Source of the DNA: JBFEYJ01 sp041546305
Lineage (GTDB): Bacteria; Pseudomonadota; Gammaproteobacteria; Thiohalomonadales; Thiohalomonadaceae
Assembly (NCBI GenBank): GCA_041546305.1
Contig: JBFEWO010000037.1
Coordinates: forward strand, 1 to 20,809
Length of the DNA stretch: 20,809 nt
Direction of reading: 5' to 3'
The notes beneath the pieces were generated by a model. That model was not told the DNA's origin. It ran no database searches and was given only the letters and a program-made list of their open reading frames with translations. Shown in pieces: positions 1-7,064 of this stretch. Every line of letters starts with the position of its first letter. Position 1 is the first letter of the stretch. A program made the position numbers and the translations under genes.

Positions 1-52
1 CAATTATTGATTGTGGTTTCCGCACTGGTCGCGGATGTGTTTATTGTAGGCT

Positions 53-155
53 GTTCAAAGTTCAAAGTTCAAAGTTCAAAGTTCAAAGTTCAAAGTTCAA
101 AGTTCAAAGTTCAAGGTTCAAGGTTCAAGGTTCAAGGTTCAAGGTTCAAGGTTCA
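53..155. repeat. Heptanucleotide tandem array, GTTCAAA then GTTCAAG
   Basis: Eight exact copies of GTTCAAA (53-108) are followed without a break by six exact copies of GTTCAAG (109-150) and a partial GTTCA. There are no spacers, so this is not CRISPR. The two variants are in separate blocks rather than mixed, as expected for local expansion of a point-mutated unit by replication slippage. Seven is not a multiple of three, so a frame through it repeats every 21 bases as an artificial heptapeptide; I do not call a gene. The array lies past the 3' end of nfi. A second array of the same family is at 14711-14780. Confidence 0.97.
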
Positions 156-181
156 GTTAGAGGCTACAACTCACTGCGGTT

Positions 182-210
182 CTTTCAACTTTCAAATTTA
201 AAGTTTGAAC
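182..210. repeat. Inverted heptamer-like sequence at the 3' end of nfi
   Basis: Twenty-six bases beyond the 53-155 array, the plus strand reads CTTTCAACT (182-190) and then contains TTTGAAC, the inverse of the array unit GTTCAAA. On the minus strand this stretch encodes the last residues of nfi and its TGA stop (185-187). The same nine bases CTTTCAACT recur at 14889-14897, where they hold the stop of rluD. I read it as the far end of the array-bearing element; that is inference. Confidence 0.6.
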
Positions 211-886
211 CCTCGGGGTCGATTGGTGGGCCTGAGGCGAGTCGATGGGCCCATCGGGTGGTTTCGGGCAGGCGGTAGCGGGTTAGGCAGGCCATCACCC
301 ATTGCCGTGCACTGTCCAGCCCAACCCGGTGACCTGGTGAGATATAGAGCGGTTTGACCCGGCTTCGGCTGCGCAGCACACAACCGATAGTATCGCCATG
401 GTCGATCAGCGGCTCCCAGGCCCCCTTTTGTTCGCCCGGCTCGTCATGCTGTCCAACCAGCCGGCTTTTGGCGACACCAATCGTCGGCAGATCCAGCAAT
501 ACCCCAATATGGCTGGCGATGCCTAGCCGACGCGGGTGGGCGATACCTTGGCCATCGCAGAGCAGCATGTCAGGCAGGGCCGAAAGTTTTTCCAGCGCAG
601 CAAGTACCGCAGGAACCTCACGAAACGAGAGCAGCCCGGGAATATAGGGAAAACGGGTCGGCTCGCGGGCAATGGCATATTCCTGCAGCATCAGTGAGGG
701 GAAGTCGAGCACGGCTACTGCGGCAAGGGTAATGGTATTATCCTGCTCAAAACCGACATCTACACCTGCAACTGTGCGCACCTCGCCAAAACTGTCAGCC
801 ACCGAGACATGCGTGGCCAGTTCGCGCTGCAAAGCAATTGCCTCCTTCGGCGACAAATCCCACGAATGTTGATAATGAAGCTGCAT
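185..886 (-). CDS. nfi: Endonuclease V (deoxyinosine 3' endonuclease)
   Basis: This enzyme of DNA repair nicks the strand one phosphodiester bond 3' of a deoxyinosine (deaminated adenine). At 233 residues it is slightly longer than E. coli Nfi (223). The family motifs are present: GVDVGF with catalytic Asp43, PYIPGLLSFRE (80-90) with the wedge Tyr81 and Glu90, DGQGIAHPRRLG with Asp111, and the conserved TIGVAK with Lys140. The ATG at 886 is preceded by GAGATAGGGC, a usable ribosome site. The tail after LASGPPIDPEG (residues GSNFKFES) does not look like the family and is encoded by heptamer-repeat-derived DNA, so the natural C terminus seems to have been replaced. It is divergent from the thioredoxin gene, with 81 bases between them. 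The function is clear from the motifs. Confidence 0.95.
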   Translation of the reverse strand: MQLHYQHSWDLSPKEAIALQRELATHVSVADSFGEVRTVAGVDVGFEQDNTITLAAVAVLDFPSLMLQEYAIAREPTRFPYIPGLLSFREVPAVLAALEKLSALPDMLLCDGQGIAHPRRLGIASHIGVLLDLPTIGVAKSRLVGQHDEPGEQKGAWEPLIDHGDTIGCVLRSRSRVKPLYISPGHRVGLDSARQWVMACLTRYRLPETTRWAHRLASGPPIDPEGSNFKFES

Positions 887-967
887 GCCCTATCTCGCTC
901 AGACAAACTTGAAAAATACCACCACCCCGCTCAAAATGCCTCACCCCCCCTATTCAGCGCACGAATC

Positions 968-1315
968 ATGAAAGAGAAATCCCCCTACATCTTCGACATC
1001 GAAGGCGATGAGTTTCAGGCCAAGGTCATTGACGCCTCCCACCAGCAGCCGGTACTGGTCGATTTCTGGGCGGACTGGTGCAGTCCCTGTCTGATGATTG
1101 CACCAGTACTGGAGAAGGTGATCCCCGAATACGAGGGCAAGGTGCTACTCGCAAAAATTGATGCCGACGAAAACATGAAGCTGGCCGGCCACTACAAACT
1201 GAGAGGTTTTCCCACCATCATCATGTTTGTTAATGGCGAAGAAGTGGATCGCTTTGGCGGGGCCAAAACGGCGCACGAAATTCGCACCTTTATCGACCGA
1301 CAGCTGCCATCCTGA
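968..1315 (+). CDS. Single-domain thioredoxin with a WCSPC active site
   Basis: A 115-residue thioredoxin fold with no signal peptide, so probably cytoplasmic. It carries the active site W37-C-S-P-C41, with Ser where classical thioredoxins have Gly, the buried Asp-type strand VLVDFWADWC, the conserved K-I-D-A-D strand (63-67), the cis-proline loop FPT (Pro82), and GG before the last helix. By family knowledge it is a dithiol-disulfide oxidoreductase; the CSPC variation may shift its redox potential or partner choice. I start it at the ATG at 968 because the frame upstream lacks thioredoxin homology and overlaps nfi. The gene is short for a CnoX/YbbN-type co-chaperone, which has a TPR tail. 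Exact substrates cannot be told. Confidence 0.9.
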   Translation: MKEKSPYIFDIEGDEFQAKVIDASHQQPVLVDFWADWCSPCLMIAPVLEKVIPEYEGKVLLAKIDADENMKLAGHYKLRGFPTIIMFVNGEEVDRFGGAKTAHEIRTFIDRQLPS

Positions 1316-1446
1316 ACAGCAACGGCTCAGCCACAGCTCTAGTATGTTTCTTCTCATCCTTATTTTGGGGAGAGTCCACTTCGAATCAGACCGACCTCCA
1401 GCTGCCGCGTCACACCGCCCTACCCTGTTCAACCTGAAACTTTAAC

Positions 1447-1458
1447 ATTGTTAACAAT
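1447..1458. promoter_or_regulatory. Perfect 12-base palindrome, possible operator
   Basis: ATTGTTAACAAT is an exact inverted repeat in the 294-base spacer between the thioredoxin gene and the diguanylate cyclase gene, about 40 bases upstream of the best promoter candidate. It could bind a dimeric regulator. A short A/T-rich palindrome can occur by chance, so this is weak. Confidence 0.25.
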
Positions 1459-1497
1459 TTCCCCCGCTTTTCCTGCCTTTTCGCAACAAATAACGAT

Positions 1498-1525
1498 TTT
1501 ACTATCATACAGATACTGTTATATT
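1498..1525 (+). promoter_or_regulatory. Candidate sigma-70 promoter for the diguanylate cyclase gene
   Basis: An extended -10 element TG-T-TATATT (1517-1525) lies 16 bases after TTTACT (1498-1503), a partial match to the -35 box. Transcription would begin near 1532, giving a leader of about 80 bases before the ATG at 1610. The region is A/T-rich compared with its surroundings. Nothing else in 1316-1609 looks like a gene. Confidence 0.4.
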
Positions 1526-1609
1526 TTGTGGGATAACCGCTGGCCAAAATGCTATAGGACGTTAGCAGCGGAAAGGCAGCGGACTCTCTCCAAATAACAA
1601 CAAGTTCGC

Positions 1610-3349
1610 ATGGACTGTGATATGAAAGAACACCAGGCTTCACGCCGGGTCATCTACTCTGCCTTCTCATTGGTCATTGCCATCATGCTGGCGATCACCA
1701 GTCTTGGCCTCTTACGCATCCACAATCTCGCCACCGATCTGGAACAGGTTGTAGAGAAGCATGACGTGCAAATCGCGCTCATGCACACCATGCGCCATGC
1801 GGCTCTGGAACGCTCGGTCCTTTTGCAGTCACTGATGATCATGAAAGACCCCTTCATGATCGACGAATACGCGATTGAAATGAGCAAACCGGTCAGCAAG
1901 TATCTGGAGGCACGCAGCAAATTGATCCTGCACAATCTCTCGCCCGCTGAACGTGAGCTGCTCCATCGCCAACACCAGCAAAGCCGGCAAACCGGCACCT
2001 CACAGAACAAAATCATCGAGCACATCCGCAATGAAGAGTTTACCGAGGCCTCCTCGCTGCTGCTCTACACCACCCTGCCTGGCCAACAGCGGGCCATGGG
2101 CATGATGGATGAGTTCATTGAGCTAAAGCGTCAGCAGAACCTTGCCAGCCTGAATAGCACCTCGAGCATTATCGAAAAGACCTACCGGCTCATGATCTTT
2201 CTCGGATTTATCGGAGTCCTCATCAGCAGCGCGGTGGCCTACCAGGTCAACCGGCGGATCGGCCGGGAGATCGATCGGCGCAAGAACAGCGAGCAGGAAC
2301 TGCGCCATAGTGAACTGCGTGAACGCACTATTCGTGAAAACATCATCGACGGAATCCTGACACTCAATGCCCAGGGCATTATTCTGTCCTGCAACAAGGC
2401 CTGTCAGAATATTTTTGGCTACCAGAATCACGATCTGCTGCAACGCAGCGCCCACCAGCTACTGCCCGAGGTATTCAGCGAAGCGACCCTGAGCGGTTCA
2501 CGCTTGGAGCGGACACAATGGGAAAGTCGTATGATCGGTGTCGGCCGGGAGGTCATTGGTCGTCGTAGCGACAATAGCGAGTTTCCTGCTGAACTGGATA
2601 TATCCAAGGTGACACTCGATGGGGAACCCGTCTATATCGCTGTGGTACGCGATATCACCGAAAAGAAAGAGGCCGAACTGCACTTACAGCAGTTCAACCA
2701 GGAGTTGGAACGGCGCGTCATCGAGCGCACAACGGAACTGGCCAACACCAACGCCAAATTGCGCCACGAAATCGATGAGCGGGTAAAGGCCCAGTACGAA
2801 CTGACTCACCTGGCGACCCATGACAGCCTGACGGAACTGCCCAATCGCGCCATGTTCACCGAACACCTGGCAATCAAATTACATGCTGCATCCCGTCATG
2901 GGAGAAAGCTTGCCCTGTTTTTCATGGACCTGGACGGATTCAAAACCGTCAACGATACGCACGGCCATGAAGTTGGCGACAAACTGCTCGTGGAGATCGC
3001 CAAACGCCTCTGTCAGTGCGTTCGCAAGGAAGATATCGTCGCCCGTATGGGCGGCGACGAATTCACTGTCCTGCTTGGCGAGTTACAACACGTGGATGAT
3101 GTTAACATCGTGGCGGAAAAGCTGATCGAGGCGGTAAACCATCCGGTTCGCATTGGCGATCATATTTGCCATGTCGGCATTAGCATCGGGATCAGCCTTT
3201 ACCCACACTGTGCCGATGATGCCGACAAACTGCTGAGGCTCGCCGACGATGCCATGTATGCGGCAAAAGAGGCTGGTAAAAACACCTACAGTTTCAGCCT
3301 TCCCACCACTGCCTTGCCGAACGAGGCGCGTCGACACAGCTTTCTGTAG
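1610..3349 (+). CDS. Membrane diguanylate cyclase: 4HB sensor, PAS and GGDEF domains
   Basis: A 579-residue inner-membrane signalling protein that should make cyclic di-GMP from two GTP. The first membrane helix is about 14-36. A helical periplasmic region (about 38-190) resembles the four-helix-bundle sensor of chemoreceptors. The second helix is 193-212. A PAS domain (about 240-352) ends in the usual VVRDITEKK, and a coiled coil (355-397) leads to the GGDEF domain (398-565). The active motif GGDEF is intact at 481-485, and an RxxD inhibitory site (RKED, 472-475) sits exactly five residues before it, so product feedback is expected. There is no EAL domain. The start is either the ATG at 1610 or the one at 1622; neither has a strong Shine-Dalgarno sequence. 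It stands alone, and the ligand of the sensor is unknown. Confidence 0.93.
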   Translation: MDCDMKEHQASRRVIYSAFSLVIAIMLAITSLGLLRIHNLATDLEQVVEKHDVQIALMHTMRHAALERSVLLQSLMIMKDPFMIDEYAIEMSKPVSKYLEARSKLILHNLSPAERELLHRQHQQSRQTGTSQNKIIEHIRNEEFTEASSLLLYTTLPGQQRAMGMMDEFIELKRQQNLASLNSTSSIIEKTYRLMIFLGFIGVLISSAVAYQVNRRIGREIDRRKNSEQELRHSELRERTIRENIIDGILTLNAQGIILSCNKACQNIFGYQNHDLLQRSAHQLLPEVFSEATLSGSRLERTQWESRMIGVGREVIGRRSDNSEFPAELDISKVTLDGEPVYIAVVRDITEKKEAELHLQQFNQELERRVIERTTELANTNAKLRHEIDERVKAQYELTHLATHDSLTELPNRAMFTEHLAIKLHAASRHGRKLALFFMDLDGFKTVNDTHGHEVGDKLLVEIAKRLCQCVRKEDIVARMGGDEFTVLLGELQHVDDVNIVAEKLIEAVNHPVRIGDHICHVGISIGISLYPHCADDADKLLRLADDAMYAAKEAGKNTYSFSLPTTALPNEARRHSFL

Positions 3350-3397
3350 ATACCATTTCCATTTACTGAAATCGTTGCACTGAAAGTCGAAAACACC

Positions 3398-4357
3398 TCA
3401 GGAACCGGCGAACAAGCCGAAGGCAAGCAGCAGGCCATGCCCTAACACCGAAAGGATGGTCAGGCGGATCGCCACTCCCAGTCTGGCGGGCTCCGATGCA
3501 TACCGAAGCAATTCCAGCGCCGCTTTCAGTCCAGGCAGTGCCGCCAATAGGGCCAGCAGCACCCAGGGGGTAAATCGACCTGTCACCATCATCGCCAGCA
3601 AATAGCCATTGGCGGCTACGAGCAGAAACAGGTATCCCCAGCGCGCCCGGTGCGGCCCAAGCCTAACCACCAGGTGGTGTTTACCCGCTGACTCATCAGC
3701 CTTTTGATCCGGGAACTGATTGATGTAAAGCAGGCTGCTGGTCAGCAGACCATAGGAGATCGCTGCAAACAACGGAAAAAGATCAAAGCTGCCCCGTTGC
3801 ACATAATCGCTCCCCATCACAATCAGTAAGCCGAAAGCCACTGCAATGGATAGTTCACCGAGACCACGGCTATTCAATGCCAATGGAGGCGCCGAATAGG
3901 CCCAGGCGATCAGCAAGCCGGTCACGCCGATAATGAGCAAGCCGTTTCCGCTCTGCTGCCATAACACCAGGCCGAGCAGCATGCTAAGTCCCAGCAACAT
4001 CAAACCGAATCGGGCGGTCTCTTTTCGTGTCAGCACGCCGTTTTGAATAAACCGGCTGCCACCGGTAAACGGGTAGAGCCGCTCCCGATTCAGCTCATCG
4101 GTGCCATTGAGGGCATCGTAATAATCATTAAGCACATTTGCCCCGGCATGGGCTAACACGGCTCCGGCTATCGTCAACAGCGCCATCATGCCGTTGATCA
4201 TCACCCCACTGGCATAGGCAGTCGCCAGACCAATGAGTGCAGGCAACAGACTGGCCAGTAAAAACGGCGGTCTGGTAGCCAGGAAAAAGCGCTTGAGTGG
4301 ATTGGCAAGCCGTTCGGCACAGGGTTCGATAGCCGCGTTGGCCGCATGCTGATTCAT
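3398..4357 (-). CDS. UbiA-family prenyltransferase, MenA-like
   Basis: A 319-residue polytopic inner-membrane protein with about eight or nine hydrophobic helices. Both metal-diphosphate motifs of the UbiA superfamily are present: N77-D-Y-Y-D81 with a further Asp87, and N213-Q-F-P-D217-Q-K-A-D221 followed by SAGKHHLVVRLG. Such enzymes transfer a polyprenyl chain to an aromatic acceptor. The NDYYD-type first motif and the VVRLG second motif resemble MenA (1,4-dihydroxy-2-naphthoate prenyltransferase) more than UbiA (4-hydroxybenzoate), but no other menaquinone gene is nearby, so the acceptor is unresolved. The start is well supported: AAGGAG (plus-strand positions 4363-4368) lies five bases before the ATG. 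It converges with the diguanylate cyclase gene and diverges from the lipoprotein gene. Confidence 0.85.
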   Translation of the reverse strand: MNQHAANAAIEPCAERLANPLKRFFLATRPPFLLASLLPALIGLATAYASGVMINGMMALLTIAGAVLAHAGANVLNDYYDALNGTDELNRERLYPFTGGSRFIQNGVLTRKETARFGLMLLGLSMLLGLVLWQQSGNGLLIIGVTGLLIAWAYSAPPLALNSRGLGELSIAVAFGLLIVMGSDYVQRGSFDLFPLFAAISYGLLTSSLLYINQFPDQKADESAGKHHLVVRLGPHRARWGYLFLLVAANGYLLAMMVTGRFTPWVLLALLAALPGLKAALELLRYASEPARLGVAIRLTILSVLGHGLLLAFGLFAGS

Positions 4358-4533
4358 GGCAGCTCCTTGTCTTTGTTATAGCAGAAGTGCCGATGATGCC
4401 AGTTGACAACAAAAAACAAAATTCTTCTTGGCCTGGAGAGCAACCTACTGGCGATTACGGCATTCTTTAATAGACTTAATTACATCGGCTTTCTAGCCGA
4501 AGCCATTGAAGCTTTCCCGAAAAGGAGTTGACC

Positions 4534-5040
4534 ATGAAACGACTTCTCACCCTGCTTCTGCTGACCTTTCTTCTCAGCGGTTGTGCACAAGCAAACAGTA
4601 AACCGCCTCCAGCTGCCCAGACATTCGACATCAACCAGACCGTCATTCGCGTACCGCTGGCAGAAGGGGTCAGCGCCGACGATGCCATCGATGCGCTGCA
4701 ATCACGGGCGATTGAACTGAACATGAAACTGGTGGCACATCAGCCCCTATCGAGCGAGTTGCAAGCGAGGGGTATCGACTCGAAACGGTTGGAGATCTTC
4801 CAGTTCTGTAATCCCGAAGATGCCTACCGGATGGTCAGTTTCAATCCCATCTTTGCCGCCTATATGCCCTGCCGCATAGCATTGGTGGAAGAGCCCGACG
4901 GGACCACCTGGTTGATGATGGTCAACCTCGATATGTTGATCAACAATGCCGAACTGCCGCCCGAACTCAAGGAGATGGCAGGCAAGATCAACAACGATCT
5001 GATGGAGATTATCCAGGCCGGTGCCAGCGGCGCCTTCTGA
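4534..5040 (+). CDS. DUF302-domain lipoprotein
   Basis: A 168-residue predicted lipoprotein. The N terminus is a signal peptide with two charged residues, a leucine-rich core and the lipobox LLSGC, so the mature protein should begin at that Cys and be anchored in a membrane. The rest matches the DUF302 pattern: FCNPEDAYRMVSFNP (an N-P turn after a strand), then the MPCRIALVEEPDGTTWL strand pair. DUF302 proteins have no settled biochemical role. I start at the ATG at 4534 rather than the TTG six bases earlier because AAGGAG (4522-4527) is placed six bases before it. Two extra Cys residues in the DUF302 region (FCN and MPC) could form a disulfide outside the cytoplasm. It converges with the CPXCG gene. 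Confidence 0.85.
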   Translation: MKRLLTLLLLTFLLSGCAQANSKPPPAAQTFDINQTVIRVPLAEGVSADDAIDALQSRAIELNMKLVAHQPLSSELQARGIDSKRLEIFQFCNPEDAYRMVSFNPIFAAYMPCRIALVEEPDGTTWLMMVNLDMLINNAELPPELKEMAGKINNDLMEIIQAGASGAF

Positions 5041-5098
5041 AGCGACATGCCACAAAGTCGGGATGGATACAGGCTGTCGCGGGCTCGTGAACGCAGGC

Positions 5099-5290
5099 CT
5101 AGGCATCTTCAGTTCTGACCACCACCAGAACCTCGCTCTCCCCATCGATGGCTACGGTAATCACCATGGGGCGGCAACAAACAAAGCAGTCCTCGATGTA
5201 ATCCTGCTTCGACATAGTCGTGTCGATCACCAGGTCATTCGCCTCACCACAATAGGGACAGGTAACTAGCACCGTCTCCTGCAAACTCAT
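5099..5290 (-). CDS. CPXCG-type cysteine-rich zinc-ribbon protein
   Basis: A 63-residue protein with the paired cysteine motifs CPYCGE near the N terminus and CFVCCRPM in the middle, spaced as in the CPXCG family of small proteins, which are presumed to bind zinc. No function is established. The start is the ATG at 5290; a longer reading would run into the preceding gene. It begins eight bases after the stop of the frameshifted GFA-family gene in the same direction, and the GGAG at the end of that gene can serve as its ribosome site, so the two are probably cotranscribed. Both encode small cysteine metal-site proteins. Confidence 0.85.
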   Translation of the reverse strand: MSLQETVLVTCPYCGEANDLVIDTTMSKQDYIEDCFVCCRPMVITVAIDGESEVLVVVRTEDA

Positions 5291-5298
5291 GGGCCGGA

Positions 5299-5794
5299 CT
5301 ACTCCAGCCCGTGCCGTCGATGCCATTCGGCCAGGGATTCATCCGGATATTCCTGAAAAAATTTATCATGCGGCTGTTTATGCACCGGTACCCAGTCTGC
5401 CTTCGAGCCAAGCATCATATGTGAACGTTCAGGCGGCAGGGCAGGGGGTGTCGATTGCCGAAGCGTGGGGGTGAACCAGGTCCGGCCAGCGTGGGTCCCA
5501 AGCCCACAGGGCGCTGCCGCAAAGACGGCAAAAGTGACGCTCGCCCGGACTGTTCAATTCCTCGCCGGTATCCACCCGACGGACCTTCGGCCGGTAGATC
5601 CGCACATGCTCGCGCCCCTCTACCTCCAGGGTTGAAAATGTCGCACCGAGATTGATAGCGTATCCCCCGCCGTCGGCAGTCTTGCGGCAGATCGAGCAAT
5701 AACAGAGCAAAAACGGATAGGGATGGGGAGCAACGACCTCGAAGCGGACGCTGCCACAGTGACACGATCCGTTAAGCAGCATGTTGACCCCCAA
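5299..5794 (-). pseudogene. GFA-family (CENP-V/GFA fold) zinc protein, broken by a one-base frameshift
   Basis: The first frame (5794 down to 5429, 121 residues) carries the family zinc motifs CHCGSV, CYCSICRKT and FCRLCGSALW, then HPHASAIDTP, and stops. The missing C terminus is present in the next frame: PERSHMMLGSKADW, then QEYPDESLAEWHRRHG, stopping with TAG at 5299-5301. The two frames join if one base is removed from the run of five G on the plus strand (5444-5448; five C on the coding strand), giving SAIDTPALPPPERSHMML-like sequence of the normal family length of about 164 residues. So this is one gene with a +1 error at a homopolymer. It may be a true mutation, a phase-variable or slippage site, or a sequencing or assembly error. 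By family, GFA proteins were first tied to glutathione-formaldehyde adducts, but most members are of unknown function. The zinc-binding part itself is complete. Confidence 0.85.
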
Positions 5795-5974
5795 GGCACG
5801 TCTGGAAAATTAATCCTGGAGCCGCATTCCTTCACACAGTTGAGGCTCGAGGTTCACAGAGCCGTATTGATCCTCAGCATAGACGATTTTGACAGGGTAT
5901 TCCGATGGCGGAATCGTCGGGCATAACTACACTTCCTTAACGACCCGTCATGCGTTCAGTTCAAGAGGTAAGCC

Positions 5975-6487
5975 ATGCTCTCGCGCAGCATCTATTTTCT
6001 TTTCCATCACGAAAAAGACGTAAATCGCATCATTGCCGAACTCGAGCGCAAGCTCGGGCTGAGTGACTACCAGATCCGCGCAGTGATCTCGGAGGGTCAC
6101 GGGTTACGCGAACTCCCCGGCGCCACTGCCCATCGCAAATCCGATGCCGCGGCCCGGTTCGAACGTCGTGTGTGGTACCTCAGCATTATCGTTTTCACTG
6201 TAGCGCTTATCGCCTTTGCCATCTCGCTGCTCGCAGCCTCCCCCGCCTGGAGCGTGTTCTTTGGCTTGCTTGTAGTCGGTGCCCAGCTTTCCGGCTACCT
6301 GTTCGTCAATCGCATCCCTAATGCACAACTGGATCGCTTCCGCACCGGGCTGGAACGGGGAGATATCCTGCTACAGGTCGATGTGCCACTCAGGGATGTG
6401 GAGTTGGTTAAAAGCTTTGTCGCCAACCGATTTCCGGATTCCCGGACCAATATCAGCAACTGGCATATCGGGGCGTTTGGGTTGTAG
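5975..6487 (+). CDS. Small inner-membrane protein with two transmembrane helices, function unknown
   Basis: A 170-residue protein I cannot assign. An N-terminal segment of about 60 residues looks like an alpha/beta unit (SIYFLFHHEKDVNRIIAEL). Two adjacent membrane helices follow (about 67-88 and 92-112, separated by the short ASPAW turn). A C-terminal cytoplasmic segment contains GDILLQVDVPLRDVELVKSF. The soluble-helix hairpin-soluble layout, with an ILLQVDVP strand after the hairpin, resembles the general-stress/DUF1269 type of membrane protein, but the similarity is by pattern only. AGAGGT ends seven bases before the ATG, supporting the start. It stands alone, next to a 700-base repeat region. 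Confidence 0.8.
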   Translation: MLSRSIYFLFHHEKDVNRIIAELERKLGLSDYQIRAVISEGHGLRELPGATAHRKSDAAARFERRVWYLSIIVFTVALIAFAISLLAASPAWSVFFGLLVVGAQLSGYLFVNRIPNAQLDRFRTGLERGDILLQVDVPLRDVELVKSFVANRFPDSRTNISNWHIGAFGL

Positions 6488-6507
6488 ATTGTGGTCGAGT
6501 CACGCTC

Positions 6508-6539
6508 CTCTCGCGGCCGGGATGACCGCTCCCACAAGG
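6508..6539. repeat. REP-like extragenic hairpin
   Basis: The plus strand reads CTCTCGCGGCC, GGGATGA, CCGCTCCCACAAGG. On the other strand it starts CTTGTGGGAGCGG and ends CCGCGAGAG, the form typical of REP elements in pseudomonads and other gammaproteobacteria. The GCGG/CCGC arms can pair. It lies 20 bases past the stop of the membrane-protein gene and abuts the palindromic element at 6540. Confidence 0.6.
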
Positions 6540-6555
6540 TGTCGCTATCGCGACA
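6540..6555. repeat. Hairpin at the left tip of the element
   Basis: TGTCGC and GCGACA form a perfect 6-bp stem around the loop TATC. The right tip has the related GTCGCTAACGCGAA on the opposite strand. Confidence 0.6.
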
Positions 6556-6593
6556 AGTAATTGAATGCGGTGTCTCGCCCCCGCGCACCGAGA

Positions 6594-6615
6594 TACTTTT
6601 GTTTCGGCAAAAGTA
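6594..6615. repeat. Left terminal hairpin TACTTTTG/CAAAAGTA
   Basis: A perfect 8-bp stem around the loop TTTCGG. It is the counterpart of the longer stem at 7035-7064 in the other terminus. Confidence 0.75.
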
Positions 6616-6667
6616 CCCATAACCATCTCCCGAAGGCTTGCCGCTTCGCGGTGCCCTGCGCTTCTCA

Positions 6668-6745
6668 TCATTTCAGGCCGTTCGCACAACTCGCGAGGCA
6701 AAAAGCCGCCTCGCTCAAACATGCTCTCACTTTCCCCTGAAATGA
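6668..6745. repeat. Long-range inverted repeat with a nested hairpin
   Basis: TCATTTCAGG (6668-6677) and CCTGAAATGA (6736-6745) are perfect 10-base complements. Between them GCGAGGC (6693-6699) and GCCTCGC (6708-6714) form a second, perfect 7-bp stem. This two-tier structure is the core of the left half of the element. Confidence 0.7.
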
Positions 6746-6915
6746 CTGCGATGCTCGGCGGCGCCACACGGGAATAAAACCGCTTCGTTTGGCAGCAGTA
6801 TTGAATGACGGAAAGGGAATATTGCACAGTTGAGCCGGTGAAGTTAAACGAAGGGGTTTTTGAATCCCGTCAATTCCCGCCGAGTAGCACAGCGGAGGGA
6901 GGAACAGCCCGAAGG

Positions 6916-6938
6916 GTTGCGCACAGGACGTGCGCAAC
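6916..6938. repeat. Hairpin GTTGCGCAC/GTGCGCAAC
   Basis: A perfect 9-bp G/C-rich stem around the loop AGGAC. It is followed at once by the hairpin at 6939-6972 and belongs to the right half of the element. Confidence 0.8.
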
Positions 6939-6972
6939 TTTGCAGTCAGGCCATGGAAGGCCTGTCTGCAAA
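6939..6972. repeat. 14-bp hairpin in the right half of the element
   Basis: The arms TTTGCAGTCAGGCC and GGCCTGTCTGCAAA pair along 14 positions with a single T-T mismatch around the loop ATGGAA. There is no adjacent T-run, so it is not an intrinsic terminator. Confidence 0.8.
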
Positions 6973-7034
6973 GCCCTCCTGGAGCGTGCAACGCAGGGGA
7001 CCCGTAGGGCGGGAATTTCGGGAGCGTTTCTTTG

Positions 7035-7064
7035 GGTACTTTCTTGTCGCTACAAGAAAGTACC
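7035..7064. repeat. Right terminal hairpin, 13-bp perfect stem
   Basis: GGTACTTTCTTGT pairs perfectly with ACAAGAAAGTACC around the four-base loop CGCT. It is the counterpart of the 6594-6615 hairpin. No T-run follows on either strand. Confidence 0.8.

Noticed and set aside
53..155. Possible CRISPR array
   Set aside because: Units are 7 bases, directly adjacent, with no spacers and no cas gene.
7..201. Open frame through the heptamer array encoding a repeated KFKVQSS-type peptide
   Set aside because: Any frame through a 7-base tandem array without stops gives a 7-residue peptide repeat; no ribosome site, no homology, and it runs into nfi.
809..967. Longer start for the thioredoxin gene
   Set aside because: The extra 53 residues overlap nfi on the other strand and match nothing; the ATG at 968 begins the fold normally.
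4375..4383. Extended -10 (TGC-TATAAC on the minus strand) for the prenyltransferase gene
   Set aside because: Transcription would begin at the Shine-Dalgarno sequence, and no -35 match lies at the right distance.
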